Shown piece after piece: positions 5,569 to 6,563 of a stretch of DNA of 6,563 nt. The notes under the pieces were generated by a model. That model was not told where the DNA came from and searched no databases. It was given only the letters and a program-made list of their open reading frames with translations. Origin of the DNA: an uncultured Eubacteriales bacterium (GTDB taxonomy: Bacteria > Bacillota > Clostridia > Christensenellales > CAG-917); the NCBI GenBank assembly GCA_900551145.1, contig URUQ01000068.1, forward strand, positions 1-6,563, in the 5' to 3' direction. The translations under genes were made by a program, and so were the position numbers. The number at the start of each line of letters is the position of its first letter. Within the stretch, counting starts at the first letter, position 1.

Positions 5569-5658
5569 CTATTACCGCACAGACAATCTTGCGAAATTGT
5601 GGCAGGAGTTTATACCCGTGCAAGACTGATAGCAAAGATTAATTGTGCGGTAGTATAG
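5569..5658. other. Inverted repeat in the convergent intergenic region
   Basis: TACCGCACA (5573-5581) is complementary to TGTGCGGTA (5644-5652). The pairing extends outward through CTAT (5569-5572) and ATAG (5655-5658) with a two-base bulge. The enclosed ~60 bases contain a smaller ACAAT/ATTGT pairing. This could be a structured 3' untranslated region of the operon. I see no gene between 5515 and 5731; the open frame ending at 5629 starts inside the membrane-protein gene in another frame. Confidence 0.4.
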
Positions 5659-5670
5659 CGACAACCCGAG

Positions 5671-5714
5671 CGTGGCTAAGGCAATACGCATAAATGCGCT
5701 TTGCCTTAGCCACG
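5671..5714. terminator. Strong hairpin terminator between convergent genes
   Basis: A perfect 14-bp stem pairs CGTGGCTAAGGCAA (5671-5684) with TTGCCTTAGCCACG (5701-5714). An inner stem CGCAT/ATGCG (5687-5698) caps it. A five-T run (5722-5726) lies seven bases past the stem on the plus strand, which suits termination of the acyltransferase operon. The stem begins 17 bases beyond the spo0A stop codon on the other strand, so it may also protect or end that transcript, although no T run follows it in that direction. Confidence 0.75.
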
Positions 5715-5731
5715 GCGATGGTTTTTGCTCG

Positions 5732-6478
5732 TTAGGCACATTCTAAAAGCAGCTTATCCGCAATCAATGCGATAAATTCACCGTTGGTGGGTTTTTCGTT
5801 GGGAGAATAGATTTTAATGCCGAAAATGCTGTTGATATTTTCGATTTTGCCTCTGTTCCATGCCACTTCGATTGCGTGGCGTATGGCACGCTCGACTTTT
5901 GAGGCAGAAGTATTGTAGCGCATTGCGATACCGGGGTAGAGTTGCTTGGTGATAGAATTTATAATCTCCGGCGTTTCAATCGTCATTTTTATTGCTTCGC
6001 GCAAGAATTGATATCCCTTGATATGTGCGGGAATGCCAACCGAGATAAACAAGTTTGCAATACGCTCGTCGAGATTGTGATTTTTGACGGATGTGCGTTG
6101 CGGTTTGTTCTGCGCGATAGGTACGGATAGGTCGGATATCACTTTTACGAGTGTGTTGAAGTCAAACGGTTTTGCAAGGAAATAACTCGCTCCGTATTGC
6201 AACGCTTTTTGCACAAATCCGTCCGTTGCGAGTTGTGACATCATAATCACGATAGGCTTTTTGCCTTCGAGTGCGCTGAGCACGCCGAATCCGTCCAGTT
6301 CCGGCATAACGATGTCAAGCAATACGAAGTCGGGGTGATATTCGTCGATAAGGCGAAGAGCTTGCACTCCGTTTTGGGCGATGCCTACCACTTGCATGCC
6401 GTCTTTGGTATTGATGAAATCGCTAACACTGTTGCATAATGCCGAGTTGTCATCTGCGATTACAATTGATTTGTTCAT
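5732..6478 (-). CDS. spo0A: Stage 0 sporulation protein A, response regulator
   Basis: The product is 248 residues and is the master transcription regulator of entry into sporulation, activated by a phosphorelay or by orphan histidine kinases. The receiver domain (about 1-118) has the acidic pair D9-D10, phospho-acceptor D55 (in LLDIVMPELDGFG), switch residue S81 and K103 in the LAKPFD motif. After a linker, the Spo0A_C DNA-binding domain begins near 135. It carries the recognition-helix signature SKVERAIRHAIEVAWNRG (193-210) and the KPTNGEFIALIADKL tail that are hallmarks of the family. Length is usual for clostridial Spo0A. GGAGG (complement of 6485-6489) is six bases before the ATG. In Bacillota spoIVB commonly lies just upstream, which would be right of the contig end. 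No residue important for function looks missing. Confidence 0.98.
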   Translation of the reverse strand: MNKSIVIADDNSALCNSVSDFINTKDGMQVVGIAQNGVQALRLIDEYHPDFVLLDIVMPELDGFGVLSALEGKKPIVIMMSQLATDGFVQKALQYGASYFLAKPFDFNTLVKVISDLSVPIAQNKPQRTSVKNHNLDERIANLFISVGIPAHIKGYQFLREAIKMTIETPEIINSITKQLYPGIAMRYNTSASKVERAIRHAIEVAWNRGKIENINSIFGIKIYSPNEKPTNGEFIALIADKLLLECA

Positions 6479-6484
6479 GATTTT

Positions 6485-6514
6485 CCTCCAAGTTTTTTAT
6501 ATAAAAACATTATA
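6485..6514 (-). promoter_or_regulatory. spo0A ribosome binding site and -10 box (promoter truncated)
   Basis: On the minus strand a perfect TATAAT (complement of 6509-6514) precedes the strong Shine-Dalgarno GGAGG (complement of 6485-6489). The matching -35 position would be around 6532-6537, which is adapter sequence, so the full promoter cannot be read. No 0A box or sigma-H element is evident in the few bases left. Confidence 0.6.
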
Positions 6515-6522
6515 AATTGCGT

Positions 6523-6563
6523 CTGTCTCTTATACACATCTCCGAGCCCACGAGACGGACTCC
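6523..6563. other. Nextera i7 sequencing adapter with partial index (artefact)
   Basis: The 19-base Tn5 mosaic end is at 6523-6541, the rest of the read-2 adapter runs to 6556, and 6557-6563 (GGACTCC) is the first seven bases of the same i7 index seen at the left end. It is the exact reverse complement of 8-48. Genomic sequence ends at 6522. Confidence 0.98.

Noticed and set aside
5390..5629. 79-codon frame extending past the membrane-protein stop
   Set aside because: It starts inside the real gene in another frame, and its tail crosses an inverted repeat. There is no sign of a remnant of a known protein.
8..6563. 41-base terminal inverted repeats suggesting a composite transposon
   Set aside because: They are Nextera/Tn5 library adapter with an Illumina index, not native DNA, and no transposase gene is present.

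Overview
This window looks like one complete short-read contig from a spore-forming member of the Clostridia (Bacillota), probably an uncultured gut-type lineage. The case rests on a canonical Spo0A, an ABC/FtsX transporter of the type common in Clostridia, an alcohol-acetyltransferase-like protein paired with a zinc-ribbon membrane protein, tRNA genes with encoded CCA, and AT-rich intergenic DNA. The phylum is well supported; anything finer is inference. The first 48 and last 41 bases are Nextera (Tn5) library adapter with an i7 index, so the biological sequence is about 49-6522 and the end genes or promoters are cut by the assembly.

Layout. (1) 49-1976, + strand: the 3' part of an ABC transporter gene encoding the FtsX-type permease half; the ATPase half should lie to the left. 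(2) 1977-2603: about 600 bases without a convincing gene, holding a 64-nt foldback, a GC-rich hairpin and a strong consensus promoter. (3) 2604-2924: a tRNA-Ala(UGC) and tRNA-Ile(GAU) transcription unit ending in an intrinsic terminator. Each tRNA is followed by a second copy of its own 3' end, starting at C56 of the T loop and separated from the first by a small hairpin-rich element. The two elements share their right ends. This is the most unusual part of the window. (4) 3108-3352: a gene-free stretch with alternating purine/pyrimidine blocks and a probable promoter. (5) 3353-5514, + strand: a two-gene operon with a 1-base overlap, encoding an XRE-type HTH domain fused to a CAT/condensation-like acyltransferase, then a zinc-ribbon six-TM membrane protein. 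(6) 5515-5731: a convergent intergenic region with a strong hairpin terminator. (7) 5732-6478, - strand: spo0A, the sporulation master regulator, with its RBS and -10 box but a promoter truncated by the contig end.

How the genes fit together. The acyltransferase and membrane protein very probably act in one pathway, perhaps acyl transfer at the membrane. spo0A is convergent to them and not obviously connected. The two tRNAs form their own operon. The tRNA-tail elements look like a family of tiny, non-coding, possibly mobile or recombination-derived units targeting the universally conserved T loop of tRNA genes.
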